From Balanoglossus misakiensis (taxonomy: Eukaryota > Hemichordata): 64,000 nucleotides of DNA. This document shows positions 12,001-25,712 of this stretch, one piece after another (within the stretch, counting starts at the first letter, position 1; every line of letters starts with the position of its first letter). Below the pieces are notes generated by a model. The model was given only the letters and a program-made list of their open reading frames with translations. It was not told where the DNA came from and ran no database searches. The stretch is taken from NCBI GenBank assembly GCA_040954595.2, contig CM082595.2, positions 744,001 to 808,000 on the forward strand, given 5' to 3'. The translations under genes and the position numbers were made by a program.

Positions 12001-13957
12001 AATCACAATTTTCCGACTTTTTTAATTTTCAAAATTTGGCCATTTTTCACAAAAATCATGGGTTATAGCCCATGATTTTCATCGAAAAATCACAATTTTC
12101 CGACTTTTTTAATTTTCAAAATTTGGCCATTTTTCACAAAAATCATGGGTTATAGCCCATGATTTTCATCGAAAAATCACAATTTTCCGACTTTTTTAAT
12201 TTTCAAAATTTGGCCATTTTTCACAAAAATCATGGGTTATAGCCCATGATTTTCATCGAAAAATCACAATTTTCCGACTTTTTTAATTTTCAAAATTTGG
12301 CCATTTTTCACAAAAATCATGGGTTATAGCCCATGATTTTCATCAAAAAATCACAATTTTCCGACTTTTTTAATTTTCAAAATTTGGCCATTTTTCACAA
12401 AAATCATGGGTTATAGCCCATGATTTTCATCGAAAAATCACAATTGTCCGACTTTTTTAATTTTCAAAATTTGGCCATTTTTCACAAAAATCATGGGTTA
12501 TAGCCCATGATTTTCATCGAAAAATCACAATTTTCCGACTTTTTTAATTTTCAAAATTTGGCCATTTTTCACAAAAATCATGGGTTATAGCCCATGATTT
12601 TCATCGAAAAATCACAATTTTCCGACTTTTTTAATTTTCAAAATTTGGCCATTTTTCACAAAAATCATGGGTTATAGCCCATGATTTTCCTCAAAAAATC
12701 ACAATTTTCCGACTTTTTTAATTTTCAAAATTTGGCCATTTTTCACAAAAATCATGGGTTATAGCCCATGATTTTCATCAAAAAATCACAATTTTCCGAC
12801 TTTTTTAATTTTCAAAATTTGGCCATTTTTCACAAAAATCATGGGTTATAGCCCATGATTTTCATCGAAAAATCACAATTTTCCGACTTTTTTAATTTTC
12901 AAAATTTGGCCATTTTTCACAAAAATCATGGGTTATAGCCCATGATTTTCATCGAAAAATCACAATTTTCCGACTTTTTTAATTTTCAAAATTTGGCCAT
13001 TTTTCACAAAAATCATGGGTTATAGCCCATGATTTTCATCGAAAAATCACAATTTTCCGACTTTTTTAATTTTCAAAATTTGGCCATTTTTCACAAAAAT
13101 CACGGGTTATAGCCCATGATTTTCATCGAAAAATCACAATTTTCCGACTTTTTTAATTTTCAAAATTTGGCCATTTTTCACAAAAATCATGGGTTATAGC
13201 CCATGATTTTCATCAAAAATCACAATTTTCCGACTTTTTTAATTTTCAAAATTTGGCCATTTTTCACAAAAATCATGGGTTATAGCCCATGATTTTCATC
13301 GAAAAATCACAATTTTCCGACTTTTTTAATTTTCAAAATTTGGCCATTTTTCACAAAAATCATGGGTTATAGCCCATGATTTTCATCGAAAAATCACAAT
13401 TTTCCGACTTTTTTAATTTTCAAAATTTGGCCATTTTTCACAAAAATCATGGGTTATAGCCCATGATTTTCATCGAAAAATCACAATTTTCCGACTTTTT
13501 TAATTTTCAAAATTTGGCCATTTTTCACAAAAATCATGGGTTATAGCCCATGATTTTCATCGAAAAATCACAATTTTCCGACTTTTTTAATTTTCAAAAT
13601 TTGGCCATTTTTCACAAAAATCATGGGTTATAGCCCATGATTTTCATCAAAAAATCACAATTTTCCGACTTTTTTAATTTTCAAAATTTGGCCATTTTTC
13701 ACAAAAATCATGGGTTATAGCCCATGATTTTCATCAAAAAATCACAATTTTCCGACTTTTTTAATTTTCAAAATTTGTCCATTTTTCACAAAAATCATGG
13801 GTTATAGCCCATGATTTTCATCGAAAAATCACAATTTTCCGACTTTTTTAATTTTCAAAATTTGGCCATTTTTCACAAAAATCATGGGTTATAGCCCATG
13901 ATTTTCATCAAAAAATCACAATTTTCCGACTTTTTTAATTTTCAAAATTTGGCCATT
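6045..13957 (+). repeat. Block 2: type-2 monomers, + sense (~91)
   Basis: 87-bp units in the sense ...GGCCATTTTTCACAAAAATCATGGG. Variants include ATAGACC for ATAGCCC, ATGGCTTATAG for ATGGGTTATAG (about 7188-7370 and 9797), and units with the hairpin arm inverted to CATGAAAATCATC (about 6762 and 11725). The block ends within a monomer at GGCCATT, where the core starts. Confidence 0.9.
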
Positions 13958-14012
13958 CAGTCATCAACCCCTTCATCATCCTGTGTTTGTACGAGCCATA
14001 CCGCAAATTTAA
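13958..14012 (+). other. 55-bp non-satellite core, copy 1 (+ sense)
   Basis: Unique sequence beginning CAGTCATCAACCCCTTCATC, inserted where type-2 repeats flip from + to -. In this sense one frame reads VINPFIILCLYEPYRKFN, resembling the NPxxY end of helix VII and helix 8 of class A GPCRs. The frame then runs into satellite and stops about 11 codons later. It is not a gene by itself. Confidence 0.85.
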
Positions 14013-14248
14013 TTTGAAAATTAAAAAAGTCGGAAAATTGTGATTTTTTGATGAAAATCATGGGCTATAACCCATGATTTTTGTGAAAAATGGCCAAATT
14101 TTGAAAATTAAAAAAGTCGGAAAATTGTGATTTTTTGATGAAAATCATGGGCTATAACCCATGATTTTTGTGAAAAATGGCCAAATTTTGAAAATTAAAA
14201 AAGTCGGAAAATTGTGATTTTTTGATGAAAATCATGGGCTATAACCCA
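14013..14248 (-). repeat. Block 3: short type-2 run, - sense (~2.7 monomers)
   Basis: Type-2 units in the sense AAAATTAAAAAAGTCGG. The block ends in register within the shared GCTATAACCCATG, where the array continues as type 1 without a flip. Confidence 0.85.
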
Positions 14249-15284
14249 TGGTTTTTGTCGAAAAATCACCAAATTTCGAAAATCCGCGAAGTCGAAAAAT
14301 TGTCATTTCTGGGTGATTTTCATGAGCTATAACCCATGGTTTTTCTCCAAAAATCACCAAATTTCGAAAATCCGCAAAGTCGAAAAATTGTCATTTCTGG
14401 ATGATTTTCATGAGCTATAACCCATGGTTTTTCTCGAAAAATCACCAAATTTTGAAATTTCGCGAAGTCGAAAAATTGACATTTCTGGATGATTTTCATG
14501 AGCTATAGCCCATGGTTTTTCTCGAAAAATCACCAAATTTCGAAAATCCGCAAAGTCGTAAAATTGTCATTTCTGGGTGATTTTCATGAGCTATAACCCA
14601 TGGTTTTTCTCGAAAAATCACCAAATTTCGAAAATCCGCAAAGTCGAAAAATTGTCATTTCTGGGTGATTTTCATGAGCTATAACCCATGGTTTTTCTCC
14701 AAAAATCACCAAATTTCGAAAATCCGCAAAGTCGAAAAATTGACATTTCTGGATGATTTTCATGAGCTATAACCCATGGTTTTTGTCGAAAAACCACCAA
14801 ATTTTGAAATTTCGCGAAGTCGAAAAATTGACATTTCTGGATGATTTTCATGAGCTATAGCCCATGGTTTTTCTCGAAAAATCACCAAATTTCGAAAATC
14901 CGCAAAGTCGTAAAATTGTCATTTCTGGGTGATTTTCATGAGCTATAACCCATGGTTTTTCTCGAAAAATCACCAAATTTCGAAAATCCGCAAAGTCGAA
15001 AAATTGTCATTTCTGGGTGATTTTCATGAGCTATAACCCATGGTTTTTCTCGAAAAATCACCAAATTTCGAAAATCCGCAAAGTCGAAAAATTGTCATTT
15101 CTGGGTGATTTTCATGAGCTATAACCCATGGTTTTTCTCGAAAAATCACCAAATTTCGAAAATCCGCAAAGTCGAAAAATTGTCATTTCTGGGTGATTTT
15201 CATGAGCTATAACCCATGGTTTTTCTCGAAAAATCACCAAATTTCGAAAATCCGCAAAGTCGAAAAATTGTCATTTCTGGGTGA
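14249..15284 (+). repeat. Block 4: type-1 monomers, + sense (~12)
   Basis: Mostly subtype 1b with single 1a units near 14450 and 14800. Some units read AGCTATAGCCCATGG and GTCGTAAAATTG. The block ends at a second exact copy of junction J (15270-15297). Confidence 0.88.
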
Positions 15285-18200
15285 TTTTACAAAAATCATG
15301 GGTTATTGCCCATGATTTTCATCAAAAAATCACAATTTTCCGACTTTTTTAATTTTCAAAATTTGGCCATTTTTCACAAAAATCATGGGTTATAGCCCAT
15401 GATTTTCATCAAAAAATCACAATTTTCCGACTTTTTTAATTTTCAAAATTTGGCCATTTTTCACAAAAATCATGGGTTATAGCCCATGATTTTCATCGAA
15501 AAATCACAATTTTCCGACTTTTTTAATTTTCAAAATTTGGCCATTTTTCACAAAAATCATGGGTTATAGCCCATGATTTTCATCGAAAAATCACAATTTT
15601 CCGACTTTTTTAATTTTCAAAATTTGGCCATTTTTCACAAAAATCATGGGTTATAGCCCATGATTTTCATCGAAAAATCACAATTTTCCGACTTTTTTAA
15701 TTTTCAAAATTTGGCCATTTTTCACAAAAATCATGGGTTATAGACCATGATTTTCATCGAAAAATCACAATTTTCCGACTTTTTTAATTTTCAAAATTTG
15801 GCCATTTTTCACAAAAATCATGGGTTATAGCCCATGATTTTCATCGAAAAATCACAATTTTCCGACTTTTTTAATTTTCAAAATTTGGCCATTTTTCACA
15901 AAAATCATGGGTTATAGCCCATGATTTTCATCGAAAAATCACAATTTTCCGACTTTTTTAATTTTCAAAATTTGGCCATTTTTCACAAAAATCATGGGTT
16001 ATAGCCCATGATTTTCATCGAAAAATCACAATTTTCCGACTTTTTTAATTTTCAAAATTTGGCCATTTTTCACAAAAATCATGGGTTATAGCCCATGATT
16101 TTCATCGAAAAATCACAATTTTCCGACTTTTTTAATTTTCAAAATTTGGCCATTTTTCACAAAAATCATGGGTTATAGCCCATGATTTTCATCAAAAAAT
16201 CACAATTTTCCGACTTTTTTAATTTTCAAAATTTGGCCATTTTTCACAAAAATCATGGGTTATAGCCCATGATTTTCATCAAAAAATCACAATTTTCCGA
16301 CTTTTTTAATTTTCAAAATTTGGCCATTTTTCACAAAAATCATGGGTTATAGCCCATGATTTTCATCGAAAAATCACAATTTTCCGACTTTTTTAATTTT
16401 CAAAATTTGGCCATTTTTCACAAAAATCATGGGTTATAGCCCATGATTTTCATCGAAAAATCACAATTTTCCGACTTTTTTAATTTTCAAAATTTGGCCA
16501 TTTTTCACAAAAATCATGGGTTATAGCCCATGATTTTCATCGAAAAATCACAATTTTCCGACTTTTTTAATTTTCAAAATTTGGCCATTTTTCACAAAAA
16601 TCATGGGTTATAGCCCATGATTTTCATCGAAAAATCACAATTTTCCGACTTTTTTAATTTTCAAAATTTGGCCATTTTTCACAAAAATCATGGGTTATAG
16701 CCCATGATTTTCATCGAAAAATCACAATTTTCCGACTTTTTTAATTTTCAAAATTTGGCCATTTTTCACAAAAATCATGGGTTATAGCCCATGATTTTCA
16801 TCGAAAAATCACAATTTTCCGACTTTTTTAATTTTCAAAATTTGGCCATTTTTCACAAAAATCATGGGTTATAGCCCATGATTTTCATCGAAAAATCACA
16901 ATTTTCCGACTTTTTTAATTTTCAAAATTTGGCCATTTTTCACAAAAATCATGGGTTATAGCCCATGATTTTCATCGAAAAATCACAATTGTCCGACTTT
17001 TTTAATTTTCAAAATTTGGCCATTTTTCACAAAAATCATGGGTTATAGCCCATGATTTTCATCGAAAAATCACAATTGTCCGACTTTTTTAATTTTCAAA
17101 ATTTGGCCATTTTTCACAAAAATCATGGGTTATAGCCCATGATTTTCATCGAAAAATCACAATTGTCCGACTTTTTTAATTTTCAAAATTTGGCCATTTT
17201 TCACAAAAATCATGGGTTATAGCCCATGATTTTCCTCAAAAAATCACAATTTTCCGACTTTTTTAATTTTCAAAATTTGGCCATTTTTCACAAAAATCAT
17301 GGGTTATAGCCCATGATTTTCCTCAAAAAATCACAATTTTCCGACTTTTTTAATTTTCAAAATTTGGCCATTTTTCACAAAAATCATGGGTTATAGCCCA
17401 TGATTTTCATCAAAAAATCACAATTTTCCGACTTTTTTAATTTTCAAAATTTGGCCATTTTTCACAAAAATCATGGGTTATAGCCCATGATTTTCATCGA
17501 AAAATCACAATTTTCCGACTTTTTTAATTTTCAAAATTTGGCCATTTTTCACAAAAATCATGGGTTATAGCCCATGATTTTCATCGAAAAATCACAATTT
17601 TCCGACTTTTTTAATTTTCAAAATTTGGCCATTTTTCACAAAAATCATGGGTTATAGCCCATGATTTTCATCGAAAAATCACAATTTTCCGACTTTTTTA
17701 ATTTTCAAAATTTGGCCATTTTTCACAAAAATCATGGGTTATAGCCCATGATTTTCATCGAAAAATCACAATTTTCCGACTTTTTTAATTTTCAAAATTT
17801 GGCCATTTTTCACAAAAATCATGGGTTATAGCCCATGATTTTCATCGAAAAATCACAATTTTCCGACTTTTTTAATTTTCAAAATTTGGCCATTTTTCAC
17901 AAAAATCATGGGTTATAGCCCATGATTTTCATCGAAAAATCACAATTTTCCGACTTTTTTAATTTTCAAAATTTGGCCATTTTTCACAAAAATCATGGGT
18001 TATAGCCCATGATTTTCATCGAAAAATCACAATTTTCCGACTTTTTTAATTTTCAAAATTTGGCCATTTTTCACAAAAATCATGGGTTATAGCCCATGAT
18101 TTTCATCGAAAAATCACAATTTTCCGACTTTTTTAATTTTCAAAATTTGGCCATTTTTCACAAAAATCATGGGTTATAGCCCATGATTTTCATCGAAAAA

Positions 18201-19623
18201 TCACAATTTTCCGACTTTTTTAATTTTCAAAATTTGGCCATTTTTCACAAAAATCATGGGTTATAGCCCATGATTTTCATCAAAAAATCACAATTTTCCG
18301 ACTTTTTTAATTTTCAAAATTTGGCCATTTTTCACAAAAATCATGGGTTATAGCCCATGATTTTCATCAAAAAATCACAATTTTCCGACTTTTTTAATTT
18401 TCAAAATTTGTCCATTTTTCACAAAAATCATGGGTTATAGCCCATGATTTTCATCGAAAAATCACAATTTTCCGACTTTTTTAATTTTCAAAATTTGGCC
18501 ATTTTTCACAAAAATCATGGGTTATAGCCCATGATTTTCATCGAAAAATCACAATTTTCCGACTTTTTTAATTTTCAAAATTTGTCCATTTTTCACAAAA
18601 ATCATGGGTTATAGCCCATGATTTTCATCGAAAAATCACAATTTTCCGACTTTTTTAATTTTCAAAATTTGGCCATTTTTCACAAAAATCATGGGTTATA
18701 GCCCATGATTTTCATCGAAAAATCACAATTTTCCGACTTTTTTAATTTTCAAAATTTGGCCATTTTTCACAAAAATCATGGGTTATAGCCCATGATTTTC
18801 ATCGAAAAATCACAATTTTCCGACTTTTTTAATTTTCAAAATTTGGCCATTTTTCACAAAAATCATGGGTTATAGCCCATGATTTTCATCGAAAAATCAC
18901 AATTTTCCGACTTTTTTAATTTTCAAAATTTGGCCATTTTTCACAAAAATCATGGGTTATAGCCCATGATTTTCATCGAAAAATCACAATTTTCCGACTT
19001 TTTTAATTTTCAAAATTTGGCCATTTTTCACAAAAATCATGGGTTATAGCCCATGATTTTCATCGAAAAATCACAATTGTCCGACTTTTTTAATTTTCAA
19101 AATTTGGCCATTTTTCACAAAAATCATGGGTTATAGCCCATGATTTTCATCAAAAAATCACAATTTTCCGACTTTTTTAATTTTCAAAATTTGGCCATTT
19201 TTCACAAAAATCATGGGTTATAGCCCATGATTTTCATCAAAAAATCACAATTTTCCGACTTTTTTAATTTTCAAAATTTGGCCATTTTTCACAAAAATCA
19301 TGGGTTATAGCCCATGATTTTCATCAAAAAATCACAATTTTCCGACTTTTTTAATTTTCAAAATTTGGCCATTTTTCACAAAAATCATGGGTTATAGCCC
19401 ATGATTTTCATCAAAAAATCACAATTTTCCGACTTTTTTAATTTTCAAAATTTGGCCATTTTTCACAAAAATCATGGGTTATAGCCCATGATTTTCATCA
19501 AAAAATCACAATTTTCCGACTTTTTTAATTTTCAAAATTTGGCCATTTTTCACAAAAATCATGGGTTATAGCCCATGATTTTCATCGAAAAATCACAATT
19601 TTCCGACTTTTTTAATTTTCAAA
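15285..19623 (+). repeat. Block 5: type-2 monomers, + sense (~50)
   Basis: Opens with a hairpin variant (GGGTTATTGCCC). Contains a run of three ACAATTGTCCGAC variants near 16985-17170, and units with TTTCCTC in place of TTTCATC near 17230-17330. It forms the left arm of the central palindrome. Confidence 0.9.
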
Positions 19624-19678
19624 TTAAATTTGCGGTATGGCTCGTACAAACACAGGATGATGAAGGGGTTGATGACTG
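19624..19678 (-). other. 55-bp non-satellite core, copy 2 (- sense), centre of the array palindrome
   Basis: Exact reverse complement of the 13958-14012 core, as far as I can compare by eye. It is flanked by long type-2 + repeats on the left and long type-2 - repeats on the right, so it sits at the centre of a large inverted repeat. Confidence 0.88.
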
Positions 19679-22600
19679 AATGGCCAAATTTTGAAAATTA
19701 AAAAAGTCGGAAAATTGTGATTTTTTGATGAAAATCATGGGTTATAACCCATGATTTTTGTGAAAAATGGCCAAATTTTGAAAATTAAAAAAGTCGGAAA
19801 ATTGTGATTTTTCGATGAAAATCATGGGCTATAACCCATGATTTTTGTGAAAAATGGCCAAATTTTGAAAATTAAAAAAGTCGGAAAATTGTGATTTTTT
19901 GATGAAAATCATGGGCTATAACCCATGATTTTTGTGAAAAATGGCCAAATTTTGAAAATTAAAAAAGTCGGAAAATTGTGATTTTTTGATGAAAATCATG
20001 GGCTATAACCCATGATTTTTGTGAAAAATGGCCAAATTTTGAAAATTAAAAAAGTCGGAAAATTGTGATTTTTTGATGAAAATCATGGGCTATAACCCAT
20101 GATTTTTGTGAAAAATGGCCAAATTTTGAAAATTAAAAAAGTCGGAAAATTGTGATTTTTTGATGAAAATCATGGGCTATAACCCATGATTTTTGTGAAA
20201 AATGGCCAAATTTTGAAAATTAAAAAAGTCGGAAAATTGTGATTTTTTGATGAAAATCATGGGCTATAACCCATGATTTTTGTGAAAAATGGCCAAATTT
20301 TGAAAATTAAAAAAGTCGGACAATTGTGATTTTTTGATGAAAATCATGGGCTATAACCCATGATTTTTGTGAAAAATGGCCAAATTTTGAAAATTAAAAA
20401 AGTCGGACAATTGTGATTTTTTGATGAAAATCATGGGCTATAACCCATGATTTTTGTGAAAAATGGCCAAATTTTGAAAATTAAAAAAGTCGGACAATTG
20501 TGATTTTTTGATGAAAATCATGGGCTATAACCCATGATTTTTGTGAAAAATGGCCAAATTTTGAAAATTAAAAAAGTCGGACAATTGTGATTTTTTGATG
20601 AAAATCATGGGCTATAACCCATGATTTTTGTGAAAAATGGCCAAATTTTGAAAATTAAAAAAGTCGGACAATTGTGATTTTTTGATGAAAATCATGGGCT
20701 ATAACCCATGATTTTTGTGAAAAATGGCCAAATTTTGAAAATTAAAAAAGTCGGAAAATTGTGATTTTTTGATGAAAATCATGGGCTATAACCCATGATT
20801 TTTGTGAAAAATGGCCAAATTTTGAAAATTAAAAAAGTCGGAAAATTGTGATTTTTTGATGAAAATCATGGGCTATAACCCATGATTTTTGTGAAAAATG
20901 GCCAAATTTTGAAAATTAAAAAAGTCGGAAAATTGTGATTTTTTGATGAAAATCATGGGCTATAACCCATGATTTTTGTGAAAAATGGCCAAATTTTGAA
21001 AATTAAAAAAGTCGGAAAATTGTGATTTTTTGATGAAAATCATGGGCTATAACCCATGATTTTTGTGAAAAATGGCCAAATTTTGAAAATTAAAAAAGTC
21101 GGAAAATTGTGATTTTTTGATGAAAATCATGGGCTATAACCCATGATTTTTGTGAAAAATGGCCAAATTTTGAAAATTAAAAAAGTCGGAAAATTGTGAT
21201 TTTTTGATGAAAATCATGGGCTATAACCCATGATTTTTGTGAAAAATGGCCAAATTTTGAAAATTAAAAAAGTCGGAAAATTGTGATTTTTTGATGAAAA
21301 TCATGGGCTATAACCCATGATTTTTGTGAAAAATGGCCAAATTTTGAAAATTAAAAAAGTCGGAAAATTGTGATTTTTTGATGAAAATCATGGGCTATAA
21401 CCCATGATTTTTGTGAAAAATGGCCAAATTTTGAAAATTAAAAAAGTCGGAAAATTGTGATTTTTTGATGAAAATCATGGGCTATAACCCATGATTTTTG
21501 TGAAAAATGGCCAAATTTTGAAAATTAAAAAAGTCGGAAAATTGTGATTTTTTGATGAAAATCATGGGCTATAACCCATGATTTTTGTGAAAAATGGCCA
21601 AATTTTGAAAATTAAAAAAGTCGGACAATTGTGATTTTTTGATGAAAATCATGGGCTATAACCCATGATTTTTGTGAAAAATGGCCAAATTTTGAAAATT
21701 AAAAAAGTCGGACAATTGTGATTTTTTGATGAAAATCATGGGCTATAACCCATGATTTTTGTGAAAAATGGCCAAATTTTGAAAATTAAAAAAGTCGGAC
21801 AATTGTGATTTTTTGATGAAAATCATGGGCTATAACCCATGATTTTTGTGAAAAATGGCCAAATTTTGAAAATTAAAAAAGTCGGACAATTGTGATTTTT
21901 TGATGAAAATCATGGGCTATAACCCATGATTTTTGTGAAAAATGGCCAAATTTTGAAAATTAAAAAAGTCGGACAATTGTGATTTTTTGATGAAAATCAT
22001 GGGCTATAACCCATGATTTTTGTGAAAAATGGCCAAATTTTGAAAATTAAAAAAGTCGGAAAATTGTGATTTTTTGATGAAAATCATGGGCTATAACCCA
22101 TGATTTTTGTGAAAAATGGCCAAATTTTGAAAATTAAAAAAGTCGGAAAATTGTGATTTTTTGATGAAAATCATGGGCTATAACCCATGATTTTTGTGAA
22201 AAATGGCCAAATTTTGAAAATTAAAAAAGTCGGAAAATTGTGATTTTTTGATGAAAATCATGGGCTATAACCCATGATTTTTGTGAAAAATGGCCAAATT
22301 TTGAAAATTAAAAAAGTCGGAAAATTGTGATTTTTTGATGAAAATCATGGGCTATAACCCATGATTTTTGTGAAAAATGGCCAAATTTTGAAAATTAATA
22401 AAGTCGGAAAATTGTGATTTTTTGATGAAAATCATGGGCTATAACCCATGATTTTTGTGAAAAATGGCCAAATTTTGAAAATTAAAAAAGTCGGAAAATT
22501 GTGATTTTTTGATGAAAATCATGGGCTATAACCCATGATTTTTGTGAAAAATGGCCAAATTTTGAAAATTAAAAAAGTCGGAAAATTGTGATTTTTCGAT

Positions 22601-23588
22601 GAAAATCATGGGCTATAACCCATGATTTTTGTGAAAAATGGCCAAATTTTGAAAATTAAAAAAGTCGGAAAATTGTGATTTTTTGATGAAAATCATGGGC
22701 TATAACCCATGATTTTTGTGAAAAATGGCCAAATTTTGAAAATTAAAAAAGTCGGAAAATTGTGATTTTTCGATGATTTTCATGGGCTATAACCCATGAT
22801 TTTTGTGAAAAATGGCCAAATTTTGAAAATTAAAAAAGTCGGAAAATTGTGATTTTTCGATGAAAATCATGGGCTATAACCGATGATTTTTGTGAAAAAT
22901 GGCCAAATTTTGAAAATTAAAAAAGTCGGAAAATTGTGATTTTTCGATGAAAATCATGGGCTATAACCCATGATTTTTGTGAAAAATGGCCAAATTTTGA
23001 AAATTAAAAAAGTCGGAAAATTGTGATTTTTCGATGAAAATCATGGGCTATAACCCATGATTTTTGTGAAAAATGGCCAAATTTTGAAAATTAAAAAAGT
23101 CGGAAAATTGTGATTTTTCGATGAAAATCATGGTCTATAACCCATGATTTTTGTGAAAAATGGCCAAATTTTGAAAATTAAAAAAGTCGGAAAATTGTGA
23201 TTTTTCGATGAAAATCATGGGCTATAACCCATGATTTTTGTGAAAAATGGCCAAATTTTGAAAATTAAAAAAGTCGGAAAATTGTGATTTTTCGATGAAA
23301 ATCATGGGCTATAACCCATGATTTTTGTGAAAAATGGCCAAATTTTGAAAATTAAAAAAGTCGGAAAATTGTGATTTTTCGATGAAAATCATGGGCTATA
23401 ACCCATGATTTTTGTGAAAAATGGCCAAATTTTGAAAATTAAAAAAGTCGGAAAATTGTGAGTTTTCGATGAAAATCATGGGCTATAAGCCATGATTTTT
23501 GTGAAAAATGGCCAAATTTTGAAAATTAAAAAAGTCGGAAAATTGTGATTTTTTGATGAAAATCATGGGCTATAACCCATGATTTTTG
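19679..23588 (-). repeat. Block 6: type-2 monomers, - sense (~45), with a 15-monomer higher-order period
   Basis: Two runs of five consecutive GGACAATTG-variant monomers start at 20315 and 21620, exactly 1305 bp (15 x 87) apart. A unit with an inverted hairpin arm (GATGATTTTCATGG) lies near 22771. The block ends at the reverse complement of junction J. Confidence 0.9.
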
Positions 23589-25431
23589 TAAAATCACCCA
23601 GAAATGACAATTTTTCGACTTTGCGGATTTTCGAAATTTGGTGATTTTTCGAGAAAAACCATGGGTTATAGCTCATGAAAATCACCCAGAAATGACAATT
23701 TTTCGACTTTGCGGATTTTCGAAATTTGGTGATTTTTCGAGAAAAACCATGGGTTATAGCTCATGAAAATCACCCAGAAATGACAATTTTTCGACTTTGC
23801 GGATTTTCGAAATTTGGTGATTTTTCGAGAAAAACCATGGGTTATAGCTCATGAAAATCACCCAGAAATGACAATTTTTCGACTTTGCGGATTTTCGAAA
23901 TTTGGTGATTTTTCGAGAAAAACCATGGGTTATAGCTCATGAAAATCACCCAGAAATGACAATTTTTCGACTTTGCGGATTTTCGAAATTTGGTGATTTT
24001 TCGAGAAAAACCATGGGTTATAGCTCATGAAAATCACCCAGAAATGACAATTTTTCGACTTTGCGGATTTTCGAAATTTGGTGATTTTTCGAGAAAAACC
24101 ATGGGTTATAGCTCATGAAAATCACCCAGAAATGACAATTTTTCGACTTTGCGGATTTTCGAAATTTGGTGATTTTTCGAGAAAAACCATGGGTTATAGC
24201 TCATGAAAATCACCCAGAAATGACAATTTTTCGACTTTGCGGATTTTCGAAATTTGGTGATTTTTCGAGAAAAACCATGGGTTATAGCTCATGAAAATCA
24301 CCCAGAAATGACAATTTTTCGACTTTGCGGATTTTCGAAATTTGGTGATTTTTCGAGAAAAACCATGGGTTATAGCTCATGAAAATCACCCAGAAATGAC
24401 AGTTTTTCGACTTTGCGGATTTTCGAAATTTGGTGATTTTTCGAGAAAAACCATGGGTTATAGCTCATGAAAATCACCCAGAAATGACAATTTTTCGACT
24501 TTGCGGATTTTCGAAATTTGGTGATTTTTCGAGAAAAACCATGGGTTATAGCTCATGAAAATCACCCAGACATGTCAATTTTTCGACTTTGCGGATTTTC
24601 GAAATTTGGTGATTTTTCGAGAAAAACCATGGGTTATAGCTCATGAAAATCACCCAGAAATGACAATTTTTCGAATTTGCGGATTTTCGAAATTTGGTGA
24701 TTTTTCGAGAAAAACCATGGGTTATAGCTCATGAAAATCACCCAGAAATGACAATTTTTCGACTTTGCGGATTTTCGAAATTTGGTGATTTTTCGAGAAA
24801 AACCATGGGTTATAGCTCATGAAAATCACCCAGAAATGACAATTTTTCGACTTTGCGGATTTTCGAAATTTGGTGATTTTTCGAGAAAAACCATGGGTTA
24901 TAGCTCATGAAAATCACCCAGAAATGACAATTTTTCGACTTTGCGGATTTTCGAAATTTGGTGATTTTTCGAGAAAAACCATGGGTTATAGCTCATGAAA
25001 ATCATCCAGAAATGTCAATTTTTCGACTTCGCGAAATTTCAAAATTTGGTGGTTTTTCGACAAAAACCATGGGTTATAGCTCATGAAAATCATCCAGAAA
25101 TGTCAATTTTTCGACTTCGCGAAATTTCCAAATTTGGTGGTTTTTCGAGAAAAACCATGGGTTATACCTCATGAAAATCACCCAGAAATGACAATTTTTC
25201 GACTTCGCGGATTTTCGAAATTTGGTGATTTTTCGAGAAAAACCATGGGTTATAGCTCATGAAAATCACCCAGAAATGACAATTTTTCGACTTTGCGGAT
25301 TTTCGAAATTTGGTGATTTTTGGAGAAAATCCATGGGTTATAGCTCATGAAAATCACCCAGAAATGACAATTTTTCGACTTCGCGGATTTTCGAAATTTG
25401 GTGATTTTTCGACAAAAACCATGGGTTATAG
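23589..25431 (-). repeat. Block 7: type-1 monomers, - sense (~21)
   Basis: Nearly all subtype 1b (GAAATGACAATTTTTCGAC, GGTGATTTTTCGAG), with two 1a-like units near 25000-25170. The 3' edge passes in register into type 2 through GACAAAAACCATGGGTTATAG. Confidence 0.9.
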
Positions 25432-25657
25432 CCCATGATTTTCATCAAAAAATCACAATTTTCCGACTTTTTTAATTTTCAAAATTTGGCCATTTTTCAC
25501 AAAAATCATGGGTTATAGCCCATGATTTTCATCAAAAAATCACAATTTTCCGACTTTTTTAATTTTCAAAATTTGGCCATTTTTCACAAAAATCATGGGT
25601 TATAGCCCATGATTTTCATCAAAAAATCACAATTTTCCGACTTTTTTAATTTTCAAA
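25432..25657 (+). repeat. Block 8: short type-2 run, + sense (~2.6 monomers)
   Basis: Mirror equivalent of block 3: a short type-2 run between a type-1 block and a core copy. Confidence 0.85.
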
Positions 25658-25712
25658 TTAAATTTGCGGTATGGCTCGTACAAATACAGGATGATGAAGG
25701 GGTTGATGACTG
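25658..25712 (-). other. 55-bp non-satellite core, copy 3 (- sense)
   Basis: Same as the other cores except for one substitution (GTACAAATACAGG instead of GTACAAACACAGG). It marks another + to - flip of type-2 repeats. Confidence 0.88.

Noticed and set aside
13958-14012. On the opposite strand, ATGGCTCGTACAAA resembles the MARTK start of histone H3
   Set aside because: The frame reads MARTNTG and then stops. The match is 13-14 bases only, and the opposite strand gives a longer, better-aligned GPCR-like peptide.
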